64,000 bases of DNA from Beijerinckia indica subsp. indica ATCC 9039 (GCF_000019845.1 NC_010581.1:310001-374000), one strand, 5' to 3'. Shown: positions 44,729 to 54,292, counted from the first letter of the stretch. A program made the numbers and translations. The notes: generated by a model from the sequence alone, not told the origin.

Positions 44729-44809
44729 GGAAACTGTGACACAATAACTGATAGACCGGCATAGCAGGATCGGCAACCCTCGTGTTCAACACAGCAACCG
44801 AGGGAACCA

Positions 44810-45784
44810 ATGAGAACTATGAAAGCCGAACGCCGAGCCTTCCTAATCGGGACCTCAGGGATCATCTTTGGACCGGCGCTGGCGATGATGTGCGCACCGG
44901 GTGCGATGGCTCAGTCGATGGCCTTGAGGAAAGCGCCTGACGCAACACTTCCTAAAGGCGGAACGAGCCAATTCGTGCAGATCAACGGCATCAGGTTGCA
45001 CTATGTCAGCACGGGATCGGGTCCTGCGGTGATCTTGCTCCATGGGTGGCCGCAAACATGGTTCGCTTGGCGAGCGACGATGGAACGGCTCTCCTCACAT
45101 TTCACAGTTATTGCGCCTGATCTCAGAGGCGTCGGGCTATCTGAACGGACGCCGACGGGCTACGATAAACGGACTATCGCAAGCGATATCGCCGCTCTCA
45201 TTGGTCATGCTGCGGGCGGCCGGGCTCATGTCGTGGCACACGATATGGGCGGCAAGGTAGCATATATGCTCGCCAATCTTCATCCCGAAAGCGTCGAGAA
45301 GCTCGTTCTGGTCGATTGCCTCATTCCAGGAACAGAAAACATGGACGCCCTACGCGGAGGAGCGTGGCATTATGGGTTTCACATGGCTCCAGAGATTCCC
45401 GAGATGCTGACCAAGGGAAGGGAGCGCGACTACATCGCGGCGCAAATTCGGGCGTGGTCTTACAAAAAGGACGCTGTTAGCGAAATGGCGATTTCCGAAT
45501 TCGCTCGGCATTATGCCTCTCCCGGCGGCATGACGGTGGGGTTCGCCTACTACCGGGCGCTTCGCGACGACGCCGCGCTGGCGGCTTCGTTCGAGGGGCG
45601 GAGCATAGACATGCCAGTCTTGGCTATTGGTGGGCGCCATGGCGTCGGGACAAAGCTCGCTGATGCACTCAGCAAACAGGCGCGTGACCTTACCGCGGTG
45701 ATCGCAGAGGACAGCGGCCACTTTGTCGCTGACGAGATGCCGGATTTCTTTTGCGATCAGCTTAAACGGTTCCTAGTAGCGTAA
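44810..45784 (+). CDS. Exported alpha/beta hydrolase, epoxide-hydrolase-like
   Basis: 324 residues. An N-terminal signal with ERRAFLIGTSGIIFGPALAMM resembles a Tat signal. The catalytic core has LLHGWPQTWFAW, the nucleophile Asp in VVAHDMGGKVAYM, and His in EDSGHFVADEMP. HGWP and the Asp nucleophile point to the epoxide hydrolase/haloalkane dehalogenase/fluoroacetate dehalogenase branch. GAGGG is 5 bases before the ATG. Divergent from the LysR gene. It shares the architecture of the 7656 protein but is not a close copy. Confidence 0.85.
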   Translation: MRTMKAERRAFLIGTSGIIFGPALAMMCAPGAMAQSMALRKAPDATLPKGGTSQFVQINGIRLHYVSTGSGPAVILLHGWPQTWFAWRATMERLSSHFTVIAPDLRGVGLSERTPTGYDKRTIASDIAALIGHAAGGRAHVVAHDMGGKVAYMLANLHPESVEKLVLVDCLIPGTENMDALRGGAWHYGFHMAPEIPEMLTKGRERDYIAAQIRAWSYKKDAVSEMAISEFARHYASPGGMTVGFAYYRALRDDAALAASFEGRSIDMPVLAIGGRHGVGTKLADALSKQARDLTAVIAEDSGHFVADEMPDFFCDQLKRFLVA

Positions 45785-45938
45785 TATCGATGCCTGATAT
45801 CTCCGGTTTTCGTAATACGCCCTCAAGGATTTGCAGAGAATCAAATCGATGAACGTGAGGAACTGACCTTTCCGCTCGCTAACCGCAAGCAGATGGAGTT
45901 TGGTTGAGCGATCAATCGCTCAACAGGCGAGAGCTAGA

Positions 45939-46919
45939 CTAGCGCGCGGAGTTTTGTTCTTGCACCGCGTCAGGCAACTCGCGGTCCTCGGTATGGTGGA
46001 AGCGCGAGAAATCCACGTTGAGGCGGCCGTCCTTGGTCATTCCGATAATATCGACGAAATGGTGGCCGTGCAGGACCTTCTCGAAATTGTAAGCGGTTCG
46101 CGCGAAAATGCTCTGCGATGTCACTTCGTCAATGCCCGTGACGGTGATGATGATTTCCGCCTCATCGCGTTTGAGATCCTCCAGCTTGATATTGTGCAGG
46201 GGGCTCGTCGCATCGATCACATGGGTCGCGATGGTGGTGAAGCGGAGCAACGGACTATGCGCCTGAACGAGTGGCAGCGGATCGAAACGTCGCACATAAC
46301 GACCGCTTCCCACCTGTATCAGCCGTGACAAAGCCATTTCCATATCCATGGAAAGAATGACACTCCGGCGGCAATTGGCGATGCGAATGTTCAATGTCTG
46401 GGTCGCATCGAAAATGTTGATCACCGCCTTGTCGCTGAACAGGACGCGCGCGGTCGGGCGTGAGAAGCGCGCGAAGATCAGGCCCGTGCCGAGCGAATTG
46501 ATCATGATGGCGATGAACACTTCCAGCGAGACGATCGTATTGGCGTAAGCGCCCACGGGCGTCATGCCGCCGTAACCGACGGTCGAGAAGGTCTGGATGC
46601 TGAAGAAGAAAAAATCCTCGAAATGGCCGGGGCGTATATTGGCGATCTGCTGTGGCGCCATCGCATAGAGCAGGCTGAAGCTGAGATTGACACCAAGAAA
46701 GAAAAGAATCGACCAGCCGAGAAAGGCGAGCCAGGAAATCGTCAGGGCGTGATGATAGAGATCGCCCCAGAAATGATCACGCAAGCCCGTGACGATGACG
46801 TCACTGTGGCTTTTCGCCTCGAGCTTGTGATATTTGGCGCTGAGGAAGGCATGCGCCTGTTTTGCGGATGCATTGGCGGAGGCAAGAGTCTCACGCGCCA
46901 TGTGCAACGACTTGTTCAT
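45939..46919 (-). CDS. KirBac-type inward-rectifier potassium channel
   Basis: About 326 residues. Two membrane helices (ALTISWLAFLGWSILFFLGVN and VSLEVFIAIMINSLGTGLIFARF) flank a pore loop with the selectivity filter TVGYG (FSIQTFSTVGYGGMTP). The C-terminal cytoplasmic immunoglobulin-like domain (SRPTARVLFSDKAVINIFD onward) is typical of Kir channels and begins with the conserved FARFSRP. Start chosen at ATG 46919; ribosome site weak. Bacterial Kir channels pass potassium with little voltage dependence and are gated by lipids or ligands. No obvious partner genes. Confidence 0.9.
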   Translation of the reverse strand: MNKSLHMARETLASANASAKQAHAFLSAKYHKLEAKSHSDVIVTGLRDHFWGDLYHHALTISWLAFLGWSILFFLGVNLSFSLLYAMAPQQIANIRPGHFEDFFFFSIQTFSTVGYGGMTPVGAYANTIVSLEVFIAIMINSLGTGLIFARFSRPTARVLFSDKAVINIFDATQTLNIRIANCRRSVILSMDMEMALSRLIQVGSGRYVRRFDPLPLVQAHSPLLRFTTIATHVIDATSPLHNIKLEDLKRDEAEIIITVTGIDEVTSQSIFARTAYNFEKVLHGHHFVDIIGMTKDGRLNVDFSRFHHTEDRELPDAVQEQNSAR

Positions 46920-47173
46920 GTCGAGAAATCCGGTGCGAGAATCCGGTCCGAGAAATCCGGTCAATGTGGGCTGACGATCCTGTCGTCACGCGCCTGTAGC
47001 ATGGCTCGGCGCGCCTCGAAATGCGACAGAAGACACGCAAGGGATGGGGCAGGCGCAAGAGACTGTGATCGGAGAGTTTGGTAGTGTCTTATTTAATTTG
47101 AAATTTGTCGCCCTTGACGGGCGCTCGCCAGCGCCTATTTCCGCGATATGCTTAACGGAAAGCAGGATGGAAA

Positions 47174-47392
47174 ATGCGGCAACCGAACATTTCTCACGCC
47201 AAGCGCGTCTATATTGAGCGCGAACCGTCGGGAAACGTGTTGCACATCGTGACCGATCTTATGCACGATAGCTCATCTCCGGGTTACGCCCCAAGGGCGC
47301 ATGCTGAAATGATGGAAGCCATTGCGCGCGAGATGGGATACGAACGTCTAAATTATGCCTGCTATATCGTCCATTCGCCGGATCAAAAATAA
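47174..47392 (+). CDS. Small hypothetical protein
   Basis: 72 residues beginning MRQPNISHAKRVYIEREPSG. No signal peptide or membrane segment, and family not recognised. AGGA lies 8 bases upstream of the ATG and the frame is lower in GC than its neighbours. The middle (HAEMMEAIAREMGYERLNYACYIV) looks like a helix followed by a strand. Real gene likely; role unknown. Confidence 0.55.
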   Translation: MRQPNISHAKRVYIEREPSGNVLHIVTDLMHDSSSPGYAPRAHAEMMEAIAREMGYERLNYACYIVHSPDQK

Positions 47393-47642
47393 TGCCCACC
47401 GGAGCGCCAGAATCTTACGATGTGGGTGCACAACCGCCGCTTCACTCTCCTGACTAACGCTTTCTCAAAAAGCGTGGCCAAGAAAATTCAAACTGAAACA
47501 CAACCGAGCATTTGGGCGCCTTGTGCTATGCTTGGAAATGTGCGAAAAATTTTTCTCTCTTTTAGTTTTCGATTTCGCATTGTTTTTCTCTTCGGGCCTG
47601 GCCCGCTCTGAAAAACCTGGGTGATGATCGAGGATTGTCGGC

Positions 47643-48053
47643 TTGTCTCTGCTTCGCCTCCTGCTTCTGGCGCTTGTCGCCTTGTCCCTGGTCAGTGCAC
47701 CGGGCGCGCAGGCCATGGGCTGGCTTGAGGGACCGGCAATGCATCATGAGCATGGCATCCATGCTCATGATGAAAAGGCGCAAAGTGAAACGCTCCCTGC
47801 TGAAAAATCTCATGTGCTGATGACAGCACATGATCACGCCGGGGCTCATCAAGCGTCAAAATCCTGCCCGAACGAGGCGGGTAAACAGGGATGGCTGCTT
47901 TGCTGCGCGACATCCCTCATCATGGTTCTTCACGTCGAAGAGGCGGGGACGAACCTGCCTTTTGCTGCGCCCTTCGCGCATGCTCCCCATCGCAATGAAT
48001 GGGTGGAAGGCTCTGCCCCCACGCCGATGCGCCGGCCACCCCGTCTGGCCTGA
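47643..48053 (+). CDS. Secreted His-rich protein, possible metal binder
   Basis: 136 residues. A signal peptide (LLRLLLLALVALSLVSAPGAQA) precedes a His-rich section: MHHEHGIHAHDEK and TAHDHAGAHQ, then a second hydrophobic patch with a Cys pair (LLCCATSLIMVLHV). No named family recognised. Position at the head of a cluster with a CusC-like porin, multicopper oxidase and CusF-like protein suggests copper binding in the periplasm. Start is a TTG or GTG-type codon; the exact start is unsure. Confidence 0.6.
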   Translation: MSLLRLLLLALVALSLVSAPGAQAMGWLEGPAMHHEHGIHAHDEKAQSETLPAEKSHVLMTAHDHAGAHQASKSCPNEAGKQGWLLCCATSLIMVLHVEEAGTNLPFAAPFAHAPHRNEWVEGSAPTPMRRPPRLA

Positions 48054-48189
48054 TTTCGCTCGCGCCGGCGATTCTCGCCGTTCCTGTCTCCGTTTTCGGC
48101 TTGTCAAACGTTTGGTGGTCAAGACGCGTCTTCTTGCGCGGCTTGATCCCTGACGATCGTCATGACAACCTTCTTTTTTGCGATGAGTC

Positions 48190-48444
48190 ATGCCTTTTGT
48201 GATCTCGACCTTTGTTGCCGGCGTCATGCTGGCTGGCGGGCTACCAGCTGGGCCCTCGGATCTTCTGGCACCGCTCGATTCTGAAAGCGTGCCGGCCTGG
48301 TCGCCGCCCCCCGCTCCGACCAGGGGGCTGCGCTTTTTCACACCGGCCGAGCCGAAGGATTGGCGGCAATTGAATCGGGATGTGACGCCTAGCGTCAAAA
48401 CACGCCCGATGGACGCAATGCCTGGCATGGGAGCTGGTTCGTGA
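48190..48444 (+). CDS. Small exported protein in the copper operon
   Basis: 84 residues with a hydrophobic N-terminus (VISTFVAGVMLAGGLPAG) and a Pro-rich body that ends RPMDAMPGMGAGS, containing Met residues that could bind copper. Family not recognised. Its stop overlaps the GTG start of the efflux porin gene by 4 bases (GTGA), which argues strongly that it is translated. Confidence 0.6.
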   Translation: MPFVISTFVAGVMLAGGLPAGPSDLLAPLDSESVPAWSPPPAPTRGLRFFTPAEPKDWRQLNRDVTPSVKTRPMDAMPGMGAGS

Positions 48445-49901
48445 CGGCCGTCCAAAAACCTCCGTCGCGAAGTCTTCTAGCGCCTTGCCTTGCTGTTGGG
48501 TTGCTTCTTGGCGGTTGCGCGACGTTCTCGCCGGATGGCGGCCTGTCGCCGGCGCGAGAGGCCGCAGCCTCGGCTCTCCAGGGGGAGGTGACCAAGATCA
48601 CCGATGACACCCAGGAGGAGGGCGCCCGGGCAAGGGTTGCCGCGCTGCTTCGAGCGCCGCTCACGCCACGAGCGGCAGTCGAAATCGCCTTGCTGCGGAA
48701 TAAGGGTCTGCAGGCGGCTTTCAATGATCTCGGCGTCTCGGAAGCGCAATTCGTGCAGGAAAGTCTGCCGCCGCCGCCACAATTCTCGATCTCGCGGCTC
48801 GCGGGGGAGGGCGATGTCGAGGTCATCCGCCAGCTTGCCGTCAGTCTTTTCGCGCTGGCGACGCTGCCCTCACGCACTGCTATCGCCAGGGAGAATTTCA
48901 CCGTTGCGCAATGGCGGGCGGCGGAACAGGTGCTGGCGCTCGCGGCCAGTGTCCGGCGGCAATATTATACGGCTGTTGCGGCCAATGCGCAGGTGGCTTT
49001 CCTGCAGCGCTCGGTGGCCTCGGCCGAAGTCGCTGCTGATCTTGCCCGCAAGCTTGGCGAGGCCGGTAACCTGAATACATTGGAACAGGCTCGCGCCGGG
49101 GCCTTCTTCGCGGAAATGGGCGCCCAGCTTGCCGATGCGCGGATACAAGCTCAGGCCGAACGGGAGAGACTCACGCGGCTGATGGGCCTTTGGGGCCGCG
49201 ACATTGCCTTCAAACTGCCGGAGACTCTGCCAGCTCTCCCGAAGGGAATCGCCAGCGCAAAGGATATTGAAGCCAAAGCTTTGTCGGAGCGCGTCGATCT
49301 CAAGGCCGGCCGGCATGAATTGGCGGGGCTCGCCGCCCAATATGGCCTGACCAATGCGACCCGCTACGTCAGCGATATCACGCTGGCCTATCAGAATGAC
49401 AGTGAGTGGGCCGGTAATGTCGGTGGCTCCGTCCTCGGCACGGAATTCAATAATAAGCTCATCCGCAATGGCTTCGATGTCAGCTTCACCATCCCCATCT
49501 ATGATTTTGGTGAGACGAATGTGCGCGGCGCGCGAGAGACATACATGGCCTCGGCCAATCGTCTTGCCCAGCGGGCCATCGATGTACGCTCGCAGGCGCG
49601 GGAGGCCTATCTGCGTTATCGCGGCAAATATGACCTTGCCCGCTATTACGCGAAAAACGTTCTGCCCTTGCGCAAGATTATCGTCGATGAAACCGCGCTG
49701 CAACTCAACGGCATGATCGCCGATATCACCCAGTTGATCGTCGATGGCCAGATGCGGATCACCAGCAACAATGCCGCGATCACCGCGCAGCGGGATTTCT
49801 TCATCGCCTCGGTCGATCTCGCAGCGGCGACTTATGGCGGCGGCTTTGGGGGCGGTGGTCCCTCCAGCGTGGCGACGAGCAGCACAGCTGCGGCAAATTG
49901 A
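48441..49901 (+). CDS. TolC/CusC-like outer-membrane efflux lipoprotein
   Basis: 486 residues with GTG start. The lipobox LLLGGC anchors it to the outer membrane. Two OEP repeats follow: LTPRAAVEIALLRNKGLQAAFNDLGVSEAQ (first) and a second half with RNGFDVSFTIPIYDFGETNVRGA and ALQLNGMIADITQLIVDG. This layout matches CusC-type channels of metal RND systems. No CusA or CusB gene is present in the cluster, so it must share an inner-membrane pump located elsewhere or serve another role. The C-terminus is Gly/Ser-rich. Confidence 0.9.
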   Translation: MTAVQKPPSRSLLAPCLAVGLLLGGCATFSPDGGLSPAREAAASALQGEVTKITDDTQEEGARARVAALLRAPLTPRAAVEIALLRNKGLQAAFNDLGVSEAQFVQESLPPPPQFSISRLAGEGDVEVIRQLAVSLFALATLPSRTAIARENFTVAQWRAAEQVLALAASVRRQYYTAVAANAQVAFLQRSVASAEVAADLARKLGEAGNLNTLEQARAGAFFAEMGAQLADARIQAQAERERLTRLMGLWGRDIAFKLPETLPALPKGIASAKDIEAKALSERVDLKAGRHELAGLAAQYGLTNATRYVSDITLAYQNDSEWAGNVGGSVLGTEFNNKLIRNGFDVSFTIPIYDFGETNVRGARETYMASANRLAQRAIDVRSQAREAYLRYRGKYDLARYYAKNVLPLRKIIVDETALQLNGMIADITQLIVDGQMRITSNNAAITAQRDFFIASVDLAAATYGGGFGGGGPSSVATSSTAAAN

Positions 49902-49915
49902 GAGAGGAGCCTCCC

Positions 49916-51274
49916 ATGGCAGAGACTAAAGGGGTTTCCCGTCGGCATGTTCTTGGCGGTGGCGGGCTCGTCCTGGCCTCGGCCGCGATGATCGGGAGCC
50001 GCGCCGAGGCGGCAAGCCTGCCCGAGGCACCGATCATGCGCGAGACAACAATGCAGCCCCCGCTCCATCCCGCGAGCGGGCCGGATTATCATCCGGTCGT
50101 CACGCTGAATGGCTGGAGCCTGCCCTTCCGCATGAATGGCGATTGGAAGGAATTTCACCTTCTCGCCGAGCCGGTCGTGCGGGAAATGGCCCCTGGCATG
50201 AAGGCCAATCTCTGGGGCTATAACGGCCAGAGCCCGGGTCCGACCATCGAGGCGGTCGAGGGCGACAAGGTTCGCATCTTTGTGACCAATCATCTGCCCG
50301 AGGCGACGAGCGTGCATTGGCATGGCATCGAACTGCCAAGTGGCATGGATGGTGTCGCGGGCCTCACCCAGCCCGGCATTCCGCCGGGCAAGACCTTCGC
50401 CTATGAATTCGTGCTGCCGCGCTCCGGTACCTTCATGTATCACCCGCATGCGGATGAAATGGTCCAGATGGCGATGGGCATGATGGGTTCTTTCGTCGTG
50501 CATCCGCGCGATCCCGATTTCCGCCGCGTTGATCGCGATTTCATTTTCCTCCTGTCGACCTATGCGGTCGATCCCGGCAGTTATACGCCGCGCGTCAATG
50601 AAATGACTGATTTCAGCCTGTGGACGTTCAATTCGCGCGTCTTTCCAGGCATTGATCCCTTGCCTGTGCGGCAGGGCGATCAAGTGCGCATCCGCATCGG
50701 CAATCTCTCCATGACCAATCATCCGATCCACATTCACGGGACGCATTTCCGCGTCACCGGTACGGATGGCGGCTGGGTCGATCCTGCCGCCTCCTGGCCC
50801 GAGGTCACGGTCGATATGGCGGTTGGGCAGATGCGGGCAATCGAATTTTCAGCGGACAATCCCGGCGATTGGGCGATGCATTGCCATAAGTCGCATCATA
50901 CGATGAATCCGATGGGCCATCAGGTCCGTACTTACATTGGCGTCGATCTGAAACAGACGGCCAAGGCCCTGCGCAAATTGGCGCCCGATTACATGCCGAT
51001 GGGCTCAACCGGCGGTGGTTCCATGGCCGAGATGGAAATGCCCCTGCCACGCAATACACTGCCGATGATGACGGGCGATGGCCCCTTCGGTTCGGTCGAG
51101 ATGGGCGGCATGTTTACCACCATCAAGATCCGGCCGGATCTCGCCCCTGGCGATTATCGCGATCCCGGCTGGTATCGGCACCCGCAAGGCACTGTCGCCT
51201 ATGAATGGCGCGGTGACGCTCCCGCCACTCCTCCCACCATGCCGCCCCGCCACGGCGGACATACCAAGCGTTGA
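49916..51274 (+). CDS. Multicopper oxidase, Tat-exported
   Basis: 452 residues. A twin-arginine signal (VSRRHVLGGGGLVLASAAMI) directs it to the periplasm. The copper motifs of the laccase family are all present: HWHG (residues 134-137), HPHADEMVQMAMGMMG, HPIHIHGTHF, and HCHKSHHTMNPMGH with the Cys of the type 1 site. A Met-rich stretch near the C-terminus (MAEMEMPLPRNTLPMMTGDG, EMGGMF) may bind Cu(I). AGGAG sits 7 bases before the ATG. It probably oxidises Cu(I) or acts as a CopA/CueO-like protector in the cluster. Confidence 0.92.
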   Translation: MAETKGVSRRHVLGGGGLVLASAAMIGSRAEAASLPEAPIMRETTMQPPLHPASGPDYHPVVTLNGWSLPFRMNGDWKEFHLLAEPVVREMAPGMKANLWGYNGQSPGPTIEAVEGDKVRIFVTNHLPEATSVHWHGIELPSGMDGVAGLTQPGIPPGKTFAYEFVLPRSGTFMYHPHADEMVQMAMGMMGSFVVHPRDPDFRRVDRDFIFLLSTYAVDPGSYTPRVNEMTDFSLWTFNSRVFPGIDPLPVRQGDQVRIRIGNLSMTNHPIHIHGTHFRVTGTDGGWVDPAASWPEVTVDMAVGQMRAIEFSADNPGDWAMHCHKSHHTMNPMGHQVRTYIGVDLKQTAKALRKLAPDYMPMGSTGGGSMAEMEMPLPRNTLPMMTGDGPFGSVEMGGMFTTIKIRPDLAPGDYRDPGWYRHPQGTVAYEWRGDAPATPPTMPPRHGGHTKR

Positions 51275-51305
51275 CACTCCTCCTCGACAAACCAGGGCAA
51301 TGATC

Positions 51306-51608
51306 ATGTCTCTCCGTCTTCTTTTTACCTCCGCCGCAATCGCTTGTCTGGTATTTGCCGCCCCCGCTTCCTGCTTCGCCGCGCAGCTTTTTCACGGCGA
51401 AGTCCGAGCCGTCGATGCCGCGCAAGGCAAGATCACGCTCAAACATGAGCCGATCCGCAAGCTCGACATGGAGGAGGGCATGACCATGGTCTATCGGATC
51501 AAGGAGCCGAGCCTCCTCCAGGGTGTCGTCCCGGGCGAGCACGTTCTTTTCGATGCCGAGAAAGTGGACGGGCGTTTCACCGTCACCCATCTTGAAAAGG
51601 CGAAATAA
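51306..51608 (+). CDS. CusF-like periplasmic copper/silver-binding protein
   Basis: About 100 residues. Signal peptide (LLFTSAAIACLVFAAPASCFAA) then an OB-like domain: LFHGEVRAVDAAQGKITLKH, EPIRKLDMEEGMTMVYRIKE. In CusF the metal ligands are a His, two Met and a stacking Trp in a HEAIxxLxWPAMTM-like segment. Here KHEPI and GMTM are kept, while the Trp position reads Met in KLDMEE. Start: second ATG chosen for spacing from AGGG. It would pass Cu(I) to an RND pump. Confidence 0.85.
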   Translation: MSLRLLFTSAAIACLVFAAPASCFAAQLFHGEVRAVDAAQGKITLKHEPIRKLDMEEGMTMVYRIKEPSLLQGVVPGEHVLFDAEKVDGRFTVTHLEKAK

Positions 51609-51810
51609 CGTATCCAACCAAAAGACCTGGAGCGTCGCACCCAAGACCGAAAAGAGCGCGTTCTAGAGGGAGAGGAGGGGCTTCGTATAGCCTTGTGCGA
51701 CGAGGGATGACGCTAATGTGGAAGCTGCCTCGTGTCCTTCCCCGAAGCGGCTCGGAAAGCGGCCAATTTCCAACTCGATAGCTTCATAAGTATATGCTAT
51801 TATTCTTATT

Positions 51811-52540
51811 ATGAACGATGATAAAGCGGCCAAAGAAGCGGCCGTCGTGGATCGGGGCGAAACAATCGGCCTGATGGAGCCTATGCTTGTCTCGGAGAGT
51901 TCCAAACACCGGACAGCCCTTACCGATCTCGCCATCGAGCTTGCTTCCCGCGCGGCCGGCTTCCGTCGCAGTTTGCCCCAAGGTGTAATGACCTCGCTGT
52001 CCGATCTCGTTCGGGCCATGAACTGCTATTACAGCAATCTCATCGAGGGACATGATACGCATCCGATCGACATCGAACGTGCGCTGAAGAATGACTATAG
52101 TGCCGACGCTGAGAAGCGAAATCTACAGCTTGAGGCCAAGGCCCATATCATTGTGCAGAGATGGATCGATGAAGGTGGCCTGAAGGGCCGGCGACGAGCC
52201 AAGATGGTCTCCTGGAAGTCCATCGCCGATTTTGCGAACTGCTTCCCGAAGATCTGTTGTGGGCAAAAGATCCTGACAATTGTGAACTGCTGCAAGTCGA
52301 AGCGGGTGTCCTGCGCAAGCACGATGTGAAGGTTGGCCGCCATGTCGCTGTCAGTCCCGGCGCGTCACTTCTCTCCTGATCGAGCATGAAGTGCTGGTGT
52401 CCGACAGCGCTCGCGCCCCGCTTCGCCTCGCATTTCCCGCCAAACTTGCCCCCGCTGGATGCCGGGCCTATTTCCCGAACAGCGCGCATGAAAGGTTTCA
52501 GGTAGCACCAAGACGCGCCATATTGGCTATTGGGTCGTAA
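51811..52540 (+). pseudogene. Fic-family protein pseudogene lacking the catalytic core
   Basis: The first 120 residues match the N-terminus of a class II Fic protein, with the inhibitory motif YYSNLIEGHDTHP (S-x-x-x-E-G) and KNDYSADAEKRNLQLEAKAH. The frame then shifts near 52190-52230; in another frame ELLPEDLLWAKDPDN and AGVLRKHDVKVGRHVAVSPG continue. At about 52370 the sequence jumps to LIEHEVLVSDSARAPLRLAF, the normal Fic C-terminus. The central domain with HPFxDGNGR is gone. It is not the same family member as the intact Fic at 23992. Confidence 0.85.
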
Positions 52541-52709
52541 TTTCTTTTCAATCGTCCCATCGAAAGAGCGTCCGATACTGGACAAAAATCCCGGGGTTTG
52601 CTATCCGCAACGCTCCTCTTTGGTGCTTTTTGCCCAAGATCCAGAATTTCCCTTGTTCCGTGCCCATTCCGCCCGAGCGGGAGCACGACCGTTTCATAAG
52701 GACCATTGC

Positions 52710-52949
52710 GTGCAAGTTCTCGTTCGCGACAATAATGTCGATCAGGCTCTCAAAGCGCTCAAGAAGAAGATGCAGCGTGAGGGCATTTTCCGCGAGATGA
52801 AGCTTCGCGGTTATTACGAGAAGCCTTCGGAAAAGCGTGCGCGTGAAAAGGCTGAAGCCGTGCGGCGCGCCCGCAAATTGGCGCGCAAAAAGATGCAGCG
52901 CGAAGGTCTGCTGCCCATGAAGCCGAAGCCCATGCCCGGCATGCGCTGA
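52710..52949 (+). CDS. rpsU: Small ribosomal subunit protein bS21
   Basis: 79 residues starting with [68 protein letters not shown] at 7 bases supports this start over a longer frame. bS21 helps base-pairing of the mRNA leader with 16S rRNA. The Lys/Arg-rich C-terminal helix is typical. Single-gene unit. Confidence 0.96.
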   Translation: MQVLVRDNNVDQALKALKKKMQREGIFREMKLRGYYEKPSEKRAREKAEAVRRARKLARKKMQREGLLPMKPKPMPGMR

Positions 52950-53172
52950 GCCGCTTTTTCAGCTGATTCTCTATCCTCGCCGCAGTCTTCGATTCTCGCG
53001 GCAAGGGTTTCACTTCCGAACCATTAGATTCACCTTGAAAGGAAGATCCCTTCCAGGGTGAGTTGGTGTGTTTTCAAATTGCTGACGTGACACCACTAAC
53101 GCGACACAAGGGGCCGATGAGGCTAGGCGCTGGAGAGTGACCCTCATGGAGAGGTTCCGCATCAGGAGCGAC

Positions 53173-54051
53173 ATGCGACAGAACCAGAAATGCCTTGCTG
53201 CGCGGGCTATCGCGCATGTTGGTCGCGTCCGCTTCGGCCTTATCGCCTTGAGCGCTGGAGCGCTGGCCGGATGCGGTGCCAACGGCATTTCCGGCATGCA
53301 TGGCACTGGTGTTGCCGAAGTCGCGAACCAGTCCCCGCAAGAGGCTTCCGCCAATCTCGCTTCGCTCAGCGATGTCGTTTCCCGCAATCCGCGCAGTTCG
53401 GAAGCCTATGACACGCGTGGCGTGGCCTATGCCAAGCTTGGCAAATATTCCGAGGCGATCAGCGATTTCTCGCAGGCGATCAAGCTCGATCCGAATAATG
53501 CCCCAGCCTATACCAATCGCGCGCTCGCCTATCGGCAGAGCAACCGTAACGATGCCGCGCTGGCTGACTTCAACCGCGCGATCGAGGTCAATCCCCGTCA
53601 TGCGCCGGCCTATCTCGGCCGCGCCAATCTGCTGCGCGTCCAGGGCAATCTAGACGAGGCGAAATCCGATCTCGATCAGGCGATCAAGCTCAATCCCGAA
53701 AACGCCCAAGCTTTTCATGCGCGCGGCCTGATCTATCAGCGCGAAGGCAATCAGCCGCAAGCCATTACCGATTTCGACAATGCCATTGACCGCGATCCCT
53801 TTGCCGGCGCGCCCTATCTGGCGCGCGGCCAAAGCCTCATCGCGACCGGCAAATATGACAAGGCGATCGAGGATTTCAACGCGGCCTTGCATGTCGATAA
53901 TAAGAATCCCGACGCTTGGGCCGGGCTTGGTCTGGCTTATGAAAAATCGGGTAATCGCACCAAGGCAGCGGAATCCTATCAAAGGGCGCTGACCTTCGAC
54001 CCCAGCAACGGCCTCGCCAAGGAAGGCTCGAGCCGCGTCGGGCGGGGGTGA
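53173..54051 (+). CDS. TPR-repeat lipoprotein
   Basis: About 292 residues. A signal peptide with lipobox ALAGCG (around residue 34) implies an anchored lipoprotein. Six or more tetratricopeptide repeats follow, e.g. AYDTRGVAYAKLGKYSEAIS, AYTNRALAYRQSNRNDAALA, AFHARGLIYQREGNQPQAIT and AWAGLGLAYEKSGNRTKAAE. This resembles the NlpI-like TPR lipoproteins that scaffold cell-wall enzymes. Start ATG 53173 is preceded by AGGAG; frames to 53137 add a few residues. Confidence 0.9.
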   Translation: MRQNQKCLAARAIAHVGRVRFGLIALSAGALAGCGANGISGMHGTGVAEVANQSPQEASANLASLSDVVSRNPRSSEAYDTRGVAYAKLGKYSEAISDFSQAIKLDPNNAPAYTNRALAYRQSNRNDAALADFNRAIEVNPRHAPAYLGRANLLRVQGNLDEAKSDLDQAIKLNPENAQAFHARGLIYQREGNQPQAITDFDNAIDRDPFAGAPYLARGQSLIATGKYDKAIEDFNAALHVDNKNPDAWAGLGLAYEKSGNRTKAAESYQRALTFDPSNGLAKEGSSRVGRG

Positions 54052-54241
54052 TCTGGATAGCCTGTCCAGGTGCCACAAAAGCTTGCAACTGATCGACTGA
54101 ATGGCTGCTGCGGACCTTCAACGTCAATTGAAGGTCCAGATCGGATGGGGAGACTCGTGCCTGTTTATTTCGCGCTGAAAGTGCCGGACTTCGCGAAGGC
54201 GTGAACCGGCCAAGGGAGGGCGATATTAAACTGAGACAAAT

Positions 54242-54279
54242 TCACTCCTAGTTCGCCTTGACGGCTGAACTAGGAGTGA
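54242..54279. promoter_or_regulatory. Palindromic operator before the Rrf2 gene
   Basis: TCACTCCTAGTTC (54242-54254) and GAACTAGGAGTGA (54267-54279) form perfect 13-base arms around a 12-base spacer, ending 13 bases before the ATG. Such a site before an Rrf2 gene suggests autorepression. Confidence 0.75.
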
Positions 54280-54292
54280 TATAGTCTGCGTT

